A stretch of 64,000 bases of DNA, taken from contig BDSI01000238.1 of the NCBI GenBank assembly GCA_003117195.1, positions 1 through 64,000 on the forward strand. Direction: 5' to 3'. A program made the position numbers and the translations under genes. The notes under the pieces were generated by a model. That model made no database searches. It saw only the letters and a program-made list of their open reading frames with translations, and was not told where the DNA came from. Positions 23,101 through 31,364 of the stretch are shown here, in pieces (position 1 is the first letter of the stretch; each line of letters starts with the position of its first letter). The DNA is from Eudorina sp. 2006-703-Eu-15 (Eukaryota; Chlorophyta; Chlorophyceae; Chlamydomonadales; Volvocaceae).

Positions 23101-23893
23101 CGCGGGTGGGCATGACGTGCTGCTGCACAAATCCCGTCAACTTCATGATCGGCTCCATGCTGTGCTCAACACCTCTGCGGGGACGCTGCCCACCAGTGAT
23201 GAGCTGCTCTCCGGACACAACGGGGTCTTGGGGGATGCCACCGCTGCACCGCCCCTCGGATCCTCTCCTCGCGCAGCCGCTCAAGAGCTGCTGTTGCTGT
23301 CCAATCGGCTGGTGCGGGATCACCGGGTGGCACTCCGTGCTGTCAGCTGTGAGCCACCACGGGCGCAGGCAGTTCAGTCTGGCCCGTCCCCCGATGCTGA
23401 CCCTCAGACTATCTCTCTGAACTCCAGCCTGGTTTCCCAACATTTCTATGAACGTGCTCACGCAGACGGTTTGGTGCTTGTGGAAGCTGGTGAGCATGCA
23501 TCTGCGTTGGAGGCCTGCCTGCGCGCCGGCTGGCGAATCCGTCGCTACATGGTGCTGGGCTGCTCTCCGCTGACTGTGCCCATAGTACAACGGCGGGTAG
23601 AGCGTCTCCGCGTCCAATACCCGGAGCTGCTCATGGCACGGGCCACGGAACGGCCCTGCGCGCCGTTGCAGGACGCGCACGTCTCCGCAACCTCTTTGAA
23701 GGCACTGGGCGCCCTGAATGGTGAGCAGTGGCTTGTGGCAGGGGGGGCACCGCAGCTGGACGGTGTTGAAGCACGGCAGCTGCTGAATCTCATCGGCACG
23801 CTGCAACGTTTGCAACCCCGTCTACCCCCGGCTACTTGGTTGAGGTCGCGGGTAACCTCACCGACAACGATACATTTGGCAATGGCAACGTAA
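17138..23893 (+). CDS. Element B Gag-Pro-RT-RNase H-methyltransferase polyprotein (2,251 codons)
   Basis: The true join to Gag is near 17,176. Residues (counting from 17,138) about 10-230 are Gag. About 265-310 is an RGG/Gln-rich RNA-binding-like stretch, followed by a Cys/His cluster (CAFPGC...H...C...H). About 617 has LDTAS with ILVGLQL near 691, a retropepsin-like pair. About 886-1,034 is Arg/Ser-rich. About 1,081 has IDTGFSGF with DLVLGQTF near 1,157, a second retropepsin-like pair. About 1,231-1,312 is a charged coiled coil, and 1,346-1,362 a hydrophobic helix. RT follows, with FVDD near 1,679. RNase H follows, with HTDFSN near 1,830, EMLAACWAMK and VTDH, ending near 1,942. A spacer leads to a C5-methyltransferase-like N-terminal half from about 2,110, with GEQWLVAGGAPQ at 2,196-2,207 where motif IV should hold Pro-Cys. 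The ORF ends out of frame just after LPPATW. Confidence 0.82.
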   Translation: MGPPDEGLRHRVYTGGHFPAQRLIVAELCLLKQPDNPVGNLCRQSGEAWLKDHADGYAAHFVAKPPAGGAAVPEYNGQAYGDTPDVLAYIVKRVQQHRGGAERASPEEVTQYKRRPGETVQETVDRFMRLKRLVPEGLLTDHQFARSFFNSLKHECIRQHIDRQCVDAGRDGVWKFDEVTKWALKFARNSATLADLERKDKQEAEAGTAGSASRTPRRPATLVTDTTTPPSTPTTSDFTAAVTAAVTAVLRQMPGASQSGRGAQGGQQPRQEGGGRGGGGGRGQQPGVRGRGPRRDDRPQQGGGGQQPAPRNWRPGPITGSLPPCAFPGCRGNRERHSQDFCRAAHEAGLPTVFSAEYQQPPAAAGALCTREDELAAAHAAWGGNQLDTVLVTKAEALLPSHLSRSVLAAADPVCSTIAASCASRDQTLAGFQQRPPAPLPSTVASRNPLPASAPCSVRLTSTTVSGDTVDVQLSGAKAERILQHALREVTGGSPPAGTAGLTCAAVVPSAPDCDAREHVLPAEGSPPDPLVSAATAPVDSRYPIVQQPPVRLVSLSPQLMTDRHFAELTQSERDLLLMQRRTEVPDLVQWSNRSLPEALAITDASGRLRIDNQPILDTASTPTLIDADYARELGLTPQGHGAINTASGTGDVVGRVFGVDLVLAATTPYETRTRVELLAVAHEFAAAAGFKILVGLQLINGVDARIHHFPQTAISFRPELAKGGPLPAVPLTVLVEAQRIPRERAALISRMRHTMWQPMPPAVTCVTVHDQGTQEEERLDYSNDDDNDGGAALAAGTEHTVPGNADPQLSSESSGYAGPLPTTAQLRHLGLEPVRGDDRRRAQETAIRRHLWRMGATTPAELLTLLRQPAREPVPARHPCRDAPRVAFDHRHRGRSQPPAGRSPSRGPPRDRHRSLSRRPPHDRHRSPSRGSSRSRYCSHNQGAVSDRGARGRSPDRPPPLSGSATVGDDRGRGVSHARPPAHRQEQRSRSRSRSPGHAPRARRGRSPERPRMLPRGRSPSQDRSPPPPSPPRPVVHDLVAPSGFDAMPYILNADGFFSVSLPATASQPARTALPATVGIDTGFSGFISFNRNWLDQASLSHDRTPVKVYDFDGYRHHSLGIFQGRFQVGNSPGRLISWGPAADSPWPVLSGLRYDLVLGQTFVRNYCNVLPLAVEPRIEIRVLGERFDRPLVLGNTSSLRFASATMGGVASLEHVSAADTPQPEVTEADLDAELETLMARRRDLEAAIWLELRDRRARWLKRQERKARNLLRKRRKTEERQRAEMAELRAQAELQRVRESKRHMRAQRAALPPPPPEPSPSLGNRFWKGLASIHFQSVGSGLKVVLLLLVLQLLALHAQAGSVPPHQPPLEGYGSQNGAAPTVARLHHWFPTPGTSTVLVGNHDVTSRGRVLTVEPRVLAGGSSVPPAQQRPNPAPSMAAGSVTPEGKRHPGDDSSFVKDAQYGYTWCERPDLSPEMRTKLRELLQRNDDIFARSLKGLGCYCGELGPATIELVHDRPIWQAPRRHSPRELVIQDEKCAELRDAGIIVPSTSTKYAMNSTMPAKKDADGNWTDSRYCCDARPLNAATVPDKYAPPLPEELFARVGNARWLSKMDCRAAFNQIPLRECDREKTSFWWKGSLWMYCRNLYGLKNATAHFQRIMDHHIRKAGLQHCAMAFVDDILVYSQTAEEHAEHLARVLEMLRSIGLKLHPDKTVLAAHTVEFLGHMVSADGLRPMDAKIAAIQALAPPINRTELLSLLGLMNYYRCYLPKFSEMAAPLNALTRKGVVWDDNVWGPEQQGALDALKAAFRREDLVLRRVQPDRPLILHTDFSNLGISGVLGQLGDDGNEYMCACVSRSLNVHEKNYTSYKGEMLAACWAMKVLRPYLHGRNFTLVTDHAPLLWLMENENLTGQYARWALIMQEYDFDVCHRPGALHQNADALSRSPLPSTSDGTGARMDEEADPVPPRPKLVNYPGSLVTGEAAVLAGGHDVLLHKSRQLHDRLHAVLNTSAGTLPTSDELLSGHNGVLGDATAAPPLGSSPRAAAQELLLLSNRLVRDHRVALRAVSCEPPRAQAVQSGPSPDADPQTISLNSSLVSQHFYERAHADGLVLVEAGEHASALEACLRAGWRIRRYMVLGCSPLTVPIVQRRVERLRVQYPELLMARATERPCAPLQDAHVSATSLKALGALNGEQWLVAGGAPQLDGVEARQLLNLIGTLQRLQPRLPPATWLRSRVTSPTTIHLAMAT

Positions 23894-24400
23894 TTGACCT
23901 CGCCAGATTGGGTCGTGCGCAGCATCACTTGGTCACTGTGTGGACCAACTTGGCCGATGCAGGCCAGTTGCGTCGTTTACTTTCTGCGCATTCATGGAAC
24001 GGGGTTGCGGCCGACATCTCTACGTGTCTGCCCCTGCACCGGCTGCCACCGGTGGAGGCGCCTTTGCCTCGGCCGTACCACCCCTGTGACGTCCCGGGCG
24101 CGCCTCCGCGTGTGATGCCTCCTGGGGATTTGTTCTCCGTTCCTGTCAGCACTGATTCAGCTGATCGTGGCCTCAACGTTTCCCAACTTGAATGCATTCT
24201 GGGGCTGCCACCTGGAGCGACAGCACACCCTCAGATGGATGACGCTGCCCGCCGCCTGGCCCTGCAGCGGGGTGTGTGTCTTCCGGCTGCCGCACATCTA
24301 TTCGGGTTCTCACAGGCCCTCCATCGGGCTTTCCTATGTCCGTCGCACATGGCCACGCTTGCACCCCGTGCGGTGGATCCGGCGTCCAGGCTGGGGGGGA
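23836..24400 (+). CDS. Element B C5-methyltransferase-like domain, C-terminal half
   Basis: This frame takes over from the previous ORF at about 23,830. It begins LVEVAGNL, at the place of the ENV motif (motif VI) of cytosine-C5 methyltransferases; Glu is kept and Asn is replaced. It continues with DLARLGRAQHHLVTVWTNL, matching the conserved stretch in which such enzymes have a Gly-Ser-x-x-x-R-x-R element followed by Trp-Thr-Asn-Leu in algal forms. A Pro-rich linker follows, then LNVSQLECILGLPPGATA near 24,175-24,230, resembling the ERE..LGFP..TT signature near motif X. The frame is lost at about 24,395 in a G run. Family membership is inferred from motif order. Because motif IV lacks Cys, activity is doubtful. 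Confidence 0.62.
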
Positions 24401-26678
24401 GCCCTCTGAATTGTTGTACACAGCCAGCACGCCGGCCACCTTACTCACCACCGCTGCGCCGCGTCAGCGCAGCCTTTACGAGAACACGGTGTTGTTATCA
24501 GAAATGGCCGAGTCGGCTGACAAGGAATGTGCCTCGAATCTGACTGACCCACACTCCGATGCAGGAATGCTACGATACCTGCGCAATGGGCAGGCTGATG
24601 AGAATCTCACACCTTCGGAGCTGCGGCGGATTGTCAAGCGGTCTGCATCGTACCGCCTGCAGAATGGTGCGCTGGTGAGGATTATGGCGAACGGGGTCAC
24701 ACGCGTGGTACCTCCACCGGCTCAGCGCCGGGCCCTCACCGAGGACACTCACAAACGCCTTGGTCACTTTGGGACACGACGTACGTTGGGGCTGCTGCAA
24801 ACTGGTTTTTGGTGGCCTGGGATGTCGCGAGACGTTGCCGCGGTGGTCGGGTCCTGCAAGCTGTGCGATCAGGCCAATACAACGGGCAATGTGCGGCCTG
24901 AGCAGCTGAAGCCGCTGCCAGTCAAGGGTCCGTTTTACCGGTGGGGTGTGGACCTCTGTGGGCCGTTCCCGCAAACGGCCAAGGGGAATACGTACGTCCT
25001 CGTTGCGATTGAACACTTTACCAAGCACATTGAACTTGTCCCGCTGCCGAGCAAGGAGTCTGTCAACACGTCGCAGGCGCTGCTCGACAATGTGCTTTCC
25101 CGTTTCTCTGCCCCAGCGGAGGTCCTCACGGATCGGGGCCAAGAATGGCAAGGTGCCTTCGCGGCGCTCCTGGAACAATGCTTTATTGACCACCGGGAAA
25201 CATCGCCTGACCACCCGCAAGCTGACGGTGCCGCGGAGCGCATCGTACAAGTGGTCAAGCGCAGCTTACGTAAGTTCTGCGCACAAGAGGGTAACGCGCG
25301 GAGGTGGGATGAGGCTCTACCTTGGATCGCACTGGGGTACCGCTGCTCACCCCAGGCGTCCACTCAACTGTCGCCGTACTACATGTTGTACGGGGTTGAA
25401 CCGGTAGTTCCGCCGGCCGTTCGTGAGCGCTGCAAGGAAGTGCTGGATTTTGACAACCCTAAGAATGTTTACGAATTCCTCATTGACCGTGCGCAAGCAT
25501 TTCAGACACACATCCCCGCCGCGGGAGGGAACCTCCTTATCGCCCAACATCGCGACACACACCGCTATGCGCGCGTGAGGGCAGGGGGCTACAAGCCACG
25601 GTTTGCACGTTTTGAACCAGGAGACTACGTGTACGTACTGGAGCGCAACCGCACGAGCACTCTGCAACTGCCCACGCGTGACAACGTGCTCCGTGTCATA
25701 GAGGTTACACCCGCTGGTGTAGCTACACTGCAGGGGCGCTGCGGCTCCCAGCGCAAGGAGCATGTGCAGAACCTCGCACCGTGTCACCTGCCTGATCTAG
25801 ACCCTGTCATTGACCCTCGGCTAGCCAAGCCGCCAGTTGATTTGGCGTGTGAGGTATGTGGCTTTCCTGACAAGGAACACTTGATGCTCTTGTGTGACTC
25901 ATGCGGCTCTGGCTGGCACACGTACTGCCTGCGGCCACCACTCAAGACTGTTCCGAAGGGCACATGGATCTGCCCTGACTGCACCCACGGTGGCGTCACC
26001 AAGGAGCAAGTGGAGGCCAAACCGCTGCCTGTTGCGCCTGCACCGACACCCGCCTTGTTCCCCAGTGCCGCGCAACGCCGTCGCCGTGAAGCAGCTGCTG
26101 CCCTGGACGGCAAGAAGCTCCGGCGGCGTTTCAAGGACCCCAACTCGCTGGAGCCTCAAGTTCGCGAGGGTACCTTATGGTACCTGGGGCCGGAGGCTGG
26201 TACACAGCCCCTGGAGGCGCGCTATACAGACGGGACCACGGAGCGTTTCACACCTGCGCGAGTGAAACCCTGGCTTCTGTCGGATGAGGACGTACTACAG
26301 ACGCACATGCAGCGCAAGATTGCGTTGACCACACGTGAGCGTCTCCCTGACCACTGGGATTTGGACACCGTTGCGGGGGTACATGGTGCGTTAGGTGCCA
26401 TGATGCCTGGCGGGATCTTCGCGCCGGAGTTGGTTGCCGAACTGGCCAGATGCACAGGTACCGGCGCCTCCGCTCGTTCGTGCGGAGACTCGTCAGCCGT
26501 CCCAGAGGTGACTGCGCGGGACCACTTCGAAGTGGACGTGCTGCTTAACCACGTAGATCTGTCCGTGTGCACCGGGATTCTGGACCCTTGGAGCGGCTCT
26601 GGCAATCTAGCGAATCAACTCCGTGCACGGGGCACGGCGCCATGTTGTGCTGAAAAATGCGCATCACCCCAAGGCTGA
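24400..26678 (+). CDS. Element B integrase, PHD finger and start of C-terminal methyltransferase-like domain
   Basis: The open frame extends back to 24,276, but the in-frame protein probably starts at the G run near 24,395. A zinc module (H-x3-H as HKRLGH, then CKLC) lies at 24,750-24,875. The DDE core has VDLCGPF (about 24,949), LTDRGQEW (about 25,126) and QADGAAER (about 25,219). An SH3-like basic region with PGDYVYV follows near 25,620. A canonical C4HC3 PHD finger (CEVC, LLCDSC, WHTYC, WICPDC) spans 25,849-25,983. After a basic linker, a C-terminal domain ends with DPWSGSGN (about 26,581), a motif I-like glycine loop of SAM-dependent methyltransferases. The frame then breaks near 26,640. 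Confidence 0.85.
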
Positions 26679-27045
26679 TGCGGAGCGACATGAGGATGCA
26701 CTACAGCCCGCATTCTACCGTCAGTTGCAGCAGGTCTGGCGGTATGATGCCATCGTGTCCGAGCCGTGGAGCAAGTTAGTAGATTTCGCACTGCCGTTGG
26801 CAATCACTTTCGCGCCTATTGTTGCGTTTTATGTTCACACTGAGCACCTGAGCAAGGCCCACGACCTGCGCCGGCGCTACCTCAACGCGCTGGCCGGTTT
26901 AGGACGCATTGTGTTCCTAGTCACTCCCCCGCGGGCCCCGCGGGGTTTGCGCCGAGTCTGGTTGTTGGTTTTCGAGAGCCGTCGGGTTCGGGATCAGTTG
27001 ATGCAGGTTCGGGTGCGGGATGAGAGTGCCTGGATTCTGACGTAG
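26623..27045 (+). CDS. Element B C-terminal methyltransferase-like domain, second half
   Basis: This frame continues the Rossmann-like domain begun in the previous ORF, after a one-base shift at about 26,640. It contains HEDALQPAFYRQL, then DAIVSEPW at about 26,746-26,769, which sits where amino-methyltransferases have a (D/N/S)PP(Y/F/W) motif IV. Hydrophobic strands LALPLAITFAPIVAFYVHTEH and a terminal WLLVFES follow (the first string spans more than one strand). The ORF stops at 27,045, 193 bp before the LTR. The likely role is modification of nucleic acid amino groups or a degenerate binding module; SEPW rather than SPPW makes activity uncertain. The family call is inferred from motif order only. 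Confidence 0.5.
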   Translation: MHGARRHVVLKNAHHPKADAERHEDALQPAFYRQLQQVWRYDAIVSEPWSKLVDFALPLAITFAPIVAFYVHTEHLSKAHDLRRRYLNALAGLGRIVFLVTPPRAPRGLRRVWLLVFESRRVRDQLMQVRVRDESAWILT

Positions 27046-27238
27046 TGTGTCTGCGTTAGCACTATCTTGCTGTTGAACTGACTCATTAGTTACAGGGCAC
27101 CACGGCGCCCTCCGTTCGGGTCGTACTATCTGCACGGCACTTCATCTTGTCTCATTCAGCTACTCCTAACGTTTTCGCTGGGGGGGAATCTCCCCGTGCC
27201 GTACGTGCCGTGCAGCGTACGCAGTGTGTCATGACAGC
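27046..27238 (+). other. Element B 3' untranslated region, polypurine tract and 50-bp repeat
   Basis: No gene is visible. A polypurine tract (gctgggggggaa) lies at 27,178-27,188. It is followed not by the LTR start but by a 50-bp segment (27,187-27,236) identical to the last 50 bp of the 3' LTR (27,815-27,864), then gc, then the LTR start. The join catgaca-gc-tgtcgtgg has the form of an LTR-LTR junction. Confidence 0.7.
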
Positions 27239-27864
27239 TGTCGTGGCACACGGAGTGATTGACACAGCGCGTGTTCAGTTTGCCGTTAGGGTTTCAGTGG
27301 CCATCTCGTTGGGCCGACGGTTGGGTTTCCCGTTGTTCAGTTTATCATGTGTGCGCGAACTCTCTCAGAAGTGAGCGCGGCATTTACTGCCTGTATAAGT
27401 ATCCTCGTCTTATTCCGGTAGAACATGAGCAGTTTCTGTGCGAATGTGCGTGAACTTGGTTGCATTAGGCCCATGAGGTAGATTCGTCGCTACAGGGAGG
27501 ATAGTTTCGGGCCATCTGCGTCACTTAGGCTCGCTGCTCAGCCGAGCTGAGCAGCGGTGATACACGATTGCTGTCTTCACAGATACACCTCTTAGTGTAT
27601 GGATTGCACCTCTTAGTGCGCAGTTCTTGCCTGTACAAGGCATTGCTGTAACATCCCAACGAGTGCCGCCGCAACAACATCTCTCGTGGACGACAACGCG
27701 CAAAGATAAAGTCAGCTGTGCATTGCAGACCGTGTGCCGCTGACAGAGTCTGCGCAGGTGCTGTCCTGCGTCTGCCCGCTTGCAGTGCGCATCCGCCGCT
27801 TTGTCCCATTGACAAATCTCCCCGTGCCGTACGTGCCGTGCAGCGTACGCAGTGTGTCATGACA
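27239..27864 (+). repeat. Element B 3' LTR (626 bp)
   Basis: It starts TGTCGTGG and ends CATGACA at the target duplication tgta (27,865-27,868). The first 573 bp equal the 5' LTR. A TATA-like box is at 27,394-27,401. The ends form an imperfect inverted repeat (tgtcgtggcac against gtgtcatgaca). Confidence 0.88.
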
Positions 27865-27868
27865 TGTA

Positions 27869-29696
27869 GCTCAGTAACACGCCCAGCTGCGCGACCGCGA
27901 TTGCCGTCCGCATTCAGAAAGGTCACCTCCGAATCCTCTACCATGTGTAGCAGGTCTAGACGTCGTAGCGTGTCACGCGTGATGACACTATGAGAAGCGC
28001 CAGAATCGATGACCGCGGGGACAGGGACTAGATCGCCTCGCCCATCCGCTAACAGTACGGTAGCCTTACAAACTTGCCAAGGCGGTGCGACAGGGTCGGT
28101 CTGCCAAGCAGGGACTGCCGGAGACGGACGCTCCGAAAGAGAAGCTTGCATAGCGCCTACTGTAGGCCGCGCGGGTCCAAACGTAGGTCCAGGTTGGGGG
28201 TTGCCGGGGCTAGCATGCTGTCGGGCCAACCCAAGGACTCGACTGCCAACCTTCGTGTAGATGCTGATGGGGTTGCACCGAAGAGATGTACTCAATGGTA
28301 GCGCATACTTGTTAACCTTATGAACGATGTCCTCGGCGATACGCCGTTCTTCTTCTTGTGGGTCCGCAGGGATAGGATCGGTGCGACTGCTAGGCTCTGC
28401 TGTGCGTCGCCGCGGACGAGGTTCAGCGCTGGCGACGCCACGCCGGGCTGGAGCGGCACCTTCAGCTGCTGCAGCACGCTCTGACATCGGCGTGTCTGCG
28501 GCGGCTGGGACTGGGTGCTGATGCGCCTGAGGTCCAGGCGAAGTCGTGGCTGGAGTACTGGGGGAAACTGCCGGGGGCACGACGGGACGTACAACGTTGG
28601 TACGGCCTGCCGTAGTGGGATGGGGCGCATCCTGGCCAGGAGCGGCGGTCGGACGCTTGCGGGGAAGCGGCATGGGCTCGAAGTCGGCCACACGCTTGAT
28701 GTAGGCGGCGGGCGGGGTAGCTGGTTGGAAGCGAGCACAGATGCCCGGATGTTCCATCTGTGAGAGGTGTGGGCCTTCGTAGTGGGTGTCGACCTTCTCC
28801 CACAACTGCACATTCGAGTTGCGTTCCAGCAACAATGTTAAGCGCGACAACTGACGAGCGATGTCGTCGACTCGGGATTCAAGCGGTTCACTGCCTGGTG
28901 GCGTAGTATCATCAGGGCGCGGACGACTCTGCCAGGGACCATTTCCGGCGGGCTTCTGCTCTGGCCGTCGTGGCTCCATGGGACGTTGCGCAGCTGAAGG
29001 GGTGCGAGGTCTGTCTGGACGAGAACCGTTAGGGATCTGGGAATCAGGCACGTTGCCATGGGGACGACCGCGACGGTCTTCCCAACGTGGGGACGTCCGA
29101 ACAGGATGGCTGCGAGCGTCTATCTCGCGAGCTCGTGGCGGGGGAAACGAATCAAAGGAGCCGGCCGTATCCTGACGGTCCAGGCCTTCATTGACGTAGA
29201 TGGCGCAACGTACGGCATCCTCGAAGCTGGATGGCCGCATAATAAAAACCTTGCTGTAGATCTTGGCCTGTAGCCCTTGCAAGAAGTTATGCATGTGGAT
29301 GGGGTCGTGTTGCGTATCCACTCCCAGTTGAGCAGCTAGGTCGCGGTAGCGATCGGCGTACATCCGTACAGCCTCGCCCCGCTCTTGTCGACAGTGAGCT
29401 AGCCGGCTGAACAACTCTTCTTGAGTAGGATCGAACCGCTCTAGGAACGCGGTCTTGAAACTAGGCCAGTCGGGGAGAGACGCTTCAACGCCGGCCTGCC
29501 AGCAGATGGCTTCATCTCCTAAACGACAAATGGCGACGTCCAGCTGAGCGTCTTCGCTCCAGCCGTACATGCGCCCACATCGCTCAACCCTAGCTACCCA
29601 TTGCCGTGCGCTGTCTCCTAGCCGGAAGATGGGCACAGATGAGACGCTAGAGGGGTGAGGGCGAGAGGCGAAATGCTGTTGTTGTTGACCGTCCAT
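27869..29696 (-). CDS. Element A2 Gag and protease N-terminal part (cut by element B)
   Basis: The start is ATG 29,696 (MDGQQQQHFASRP), the same in A1 and A3. Residues about 20-180 form a Ty3-type capsid-like domain (AICWQAGVEASLPDWPSF, AFLERFDPTQEELF, RYRDLAAQLG). A long Pro/Arg-rich linker follows; no CCHC knuckle is visible. The aspartic protease begins with AVIDSGASHSVI at about 28,013-27,980. Element B lies after RVTEL, separating DSGAS from LLGTDFL at 15,660. This piece is intact up to the insertion, and an open frame reads on into the B LTR to 27,525. Confidence 0.88.
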
Positions 29697-29768
29697 GGCT
29701 GCACGACCAGGTAGGCTGCCTAACAGATAGACTGTTCAGAAGATAGCTAGAGACCGGGCTATGAACCT

Positions 29769-29817
29769 GGTCTCGATACCACCCGCACCGGGGCGGGCCA
29801 CGCCCCGTGGGCGCCCA
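29769..29817 (-). other. Element A2 primer-binding-site region
   Basis: The same two TGG-initiated candidates as in A1: the initiator-Met-like site and the palindromic TGGGCGCCCA at 29,817-29,808, next to the LTR. Confidence 0.5.
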
Positions 29818-30841
29818 AAATTTTTCGCGTATGGGACAACCCGTGGGAGGACACGCCCGGGCGCCCAGGATCGTTTGTGTTAGGAATCGATACCAGCTGC
29901 GGAAGCGATCGAGATGTTTATCGAGATTTGCGGATGCGCGAGCGGTAAGCGGAAGTTGGCGGAAGTAAAGGTTTGACCTACGGCCACTGGCCCTGGTGTA
30001 TTTTCCGAGCCGGAAATTAGGCAGAGTTTCGCTGCGAGGCCGTCAGGCCCAGGAAACGTTTGGTGCCTGTTTGTTTACTGGGAGAACGCAGACGGGGAAA
30101 GGAGACGTCGCGACGTAGACATACTGTAGCGTAGTCTAGCGCAGATTGAAGGTGAAGGAGGAAGAAGGATAGCTGGGGAAAGCTGTCTGTGCCCGTGTTG
30201 TGGGACAGATGTGGGAAACAAAGTTCAAGCCGTTTGCTTACAAGTACCGAAACACTCCAGAAATACTTGAGGGAATTAATCGTCCTCAAGGAGCGTGAGG
30301 GTTACGTCCCAGTGACCTTTTAGGTATGGTAACGATTTACGACCGCTTCGCCACGACTCAAAAACAACGGTCCGGCGGCGCCTTTTATATCAATCGTGCG
30401 CCCGCCATTCGTACAACTGCAGTACTGACAACGTAATACAGGCCAGTGTGCAACGTAATGCATACTGGGTGCAACGTAATGCAGGCCAGGATGACGTCGA
30501 CGCAGGCCACGAGGCCAAGTGAATTACGTTGTCACAACAGTGGATAAAGTTGCTATTTATCAAACGCCACTTGACATCGACCGTTTTGCACCAGTCGTTA
30601 GGACAGCGCATTTCGCAGTCAAACGTTGCGGGTTCGAACCTCGGATGTCGCATCCGCGCATCGGTTGCGCCTCTTTGCAACGTACACGGCAGATGTCTTG
30701 AGTTCAACTCACACGAACTGTATGTTATTTTGATTGACCGTGCTCATCGTCGTGTGTCCGGACAACAATTATAACCTACGCGACGAAAACTGTCCGCCCA
30801 ATCGCAACGGAACTCAGGAAAGTTCGCTACAGCTGTAGCGG
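29818..30841 (-). repeat. Element A LTR shared by A2 (5') and A3 (3')
   Basis: Near-identical to 8,611-9,635, with scattered substitutions (for example at 30,571 and 30,627). The TATA box TATAAAAGG is at 30,389-30,381 on the minus strand, the B-box-like motif at 30,631-30,640 on the plus strand, and the polypurine tract of A3 follows at 30,842. Confidence 0.72.
30381..30389 (-). promoter_or_regulatory. TATA box of second element A LTR
   Basis: TATAAAAGG on the minus strand, directed into gag of A2. Confidence 0.65.
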
Positions 30842-31364
30842 TCCCCCCTTTCGAAAACCTGGCCCCCTGGTCAGGTGGCTCGGAAATCGGGGACTGCCCT
30901 CGGTTCTCGCATTACCAACACTCGACTGTATAGCAAAGTCGAACCCTTCGAACACATCGGACAGCCGAGGCTGGTACGAAGCAGTACATCGGACTTCGTC
31001 AAGTATAAACGCGACCGCATTGTCGATACATGCCACTCATCATTTTGGTATGTATTTGTTTGTTTGACGTATGCTATAATCCTTGCGCAGTGAATGGCAG
31101 CATCATAATGTATCTGTACGTAGAGAGCAGTGACGCAACCATATCCTCCCTTCGCAGTATCCGCTCTTACCACTAAACACGTCCATTTTTCAGCAGCAAC
31201 GACCAACACTTCCATTCATCCACACACTTAACACTACCAAGCTTATTCGCTAGCCTGACCCTCGCCTTTCTTCGGACTGGGCAAACGCGGGTTCACATGC
31301 TCTCCGCCGCGCGCACGCGCTGCTCTGCCCGGTGGGTCTGGCCACTATTTAGGAGGTCTCGACC

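Larger units (their letters stand above)
15745..27864 (+). mobile_element. Ty3/gypsy element B (12.1 kb) inserted in A2 protease
   Basis: Element B has canonical termini (TGTCGTGG...CATGACA) and a 4-bp target duplication, tgta, at 15,741-15,744 and 27,865-27,868. The empty site is visible in A1 near 6,656-6,662. The order on the plus strand is LTR, leader, Gag, first retropepsin-like domain, RS-rich region, second retropepsin-like domain, coiled coil, hydrophobic helix, RT, RNase H, C5-methyltransferase-like domain, integrase, PHD, second methyltransferase-like domain, LTR. The coding region is broken into five frames at about 17,175, 23,830, 24,395 and 26,640. The first and third breaks lie at G runs and may be sequencing errors. 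The two LTR copies share 573 bp but differ at their ends. Confidence 0.93.
8611..30841 (-). mobile_element. Ty3/gypsy element A, copy A2, split by element B
   Basis: A2 runs from the 5' LTR (30,841-29,818) to the 3' LTR (9,635-8,611). Its internal region is about 8.05 kb once element B (15,745-27,864) is discounted, so the whole element would be about 10.1 kb. The coding order on the minus strand is Gag, protease, RT, RNase H, PHD, integrase. Besides the B insertion it carries one clear disabling lesion, an in-frame stop in RT at about 14,171. A2 and A1 share marker bases, for example at the equivalents of 14,660 and 14,690, that differ from A3. Confidence 0.88.
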
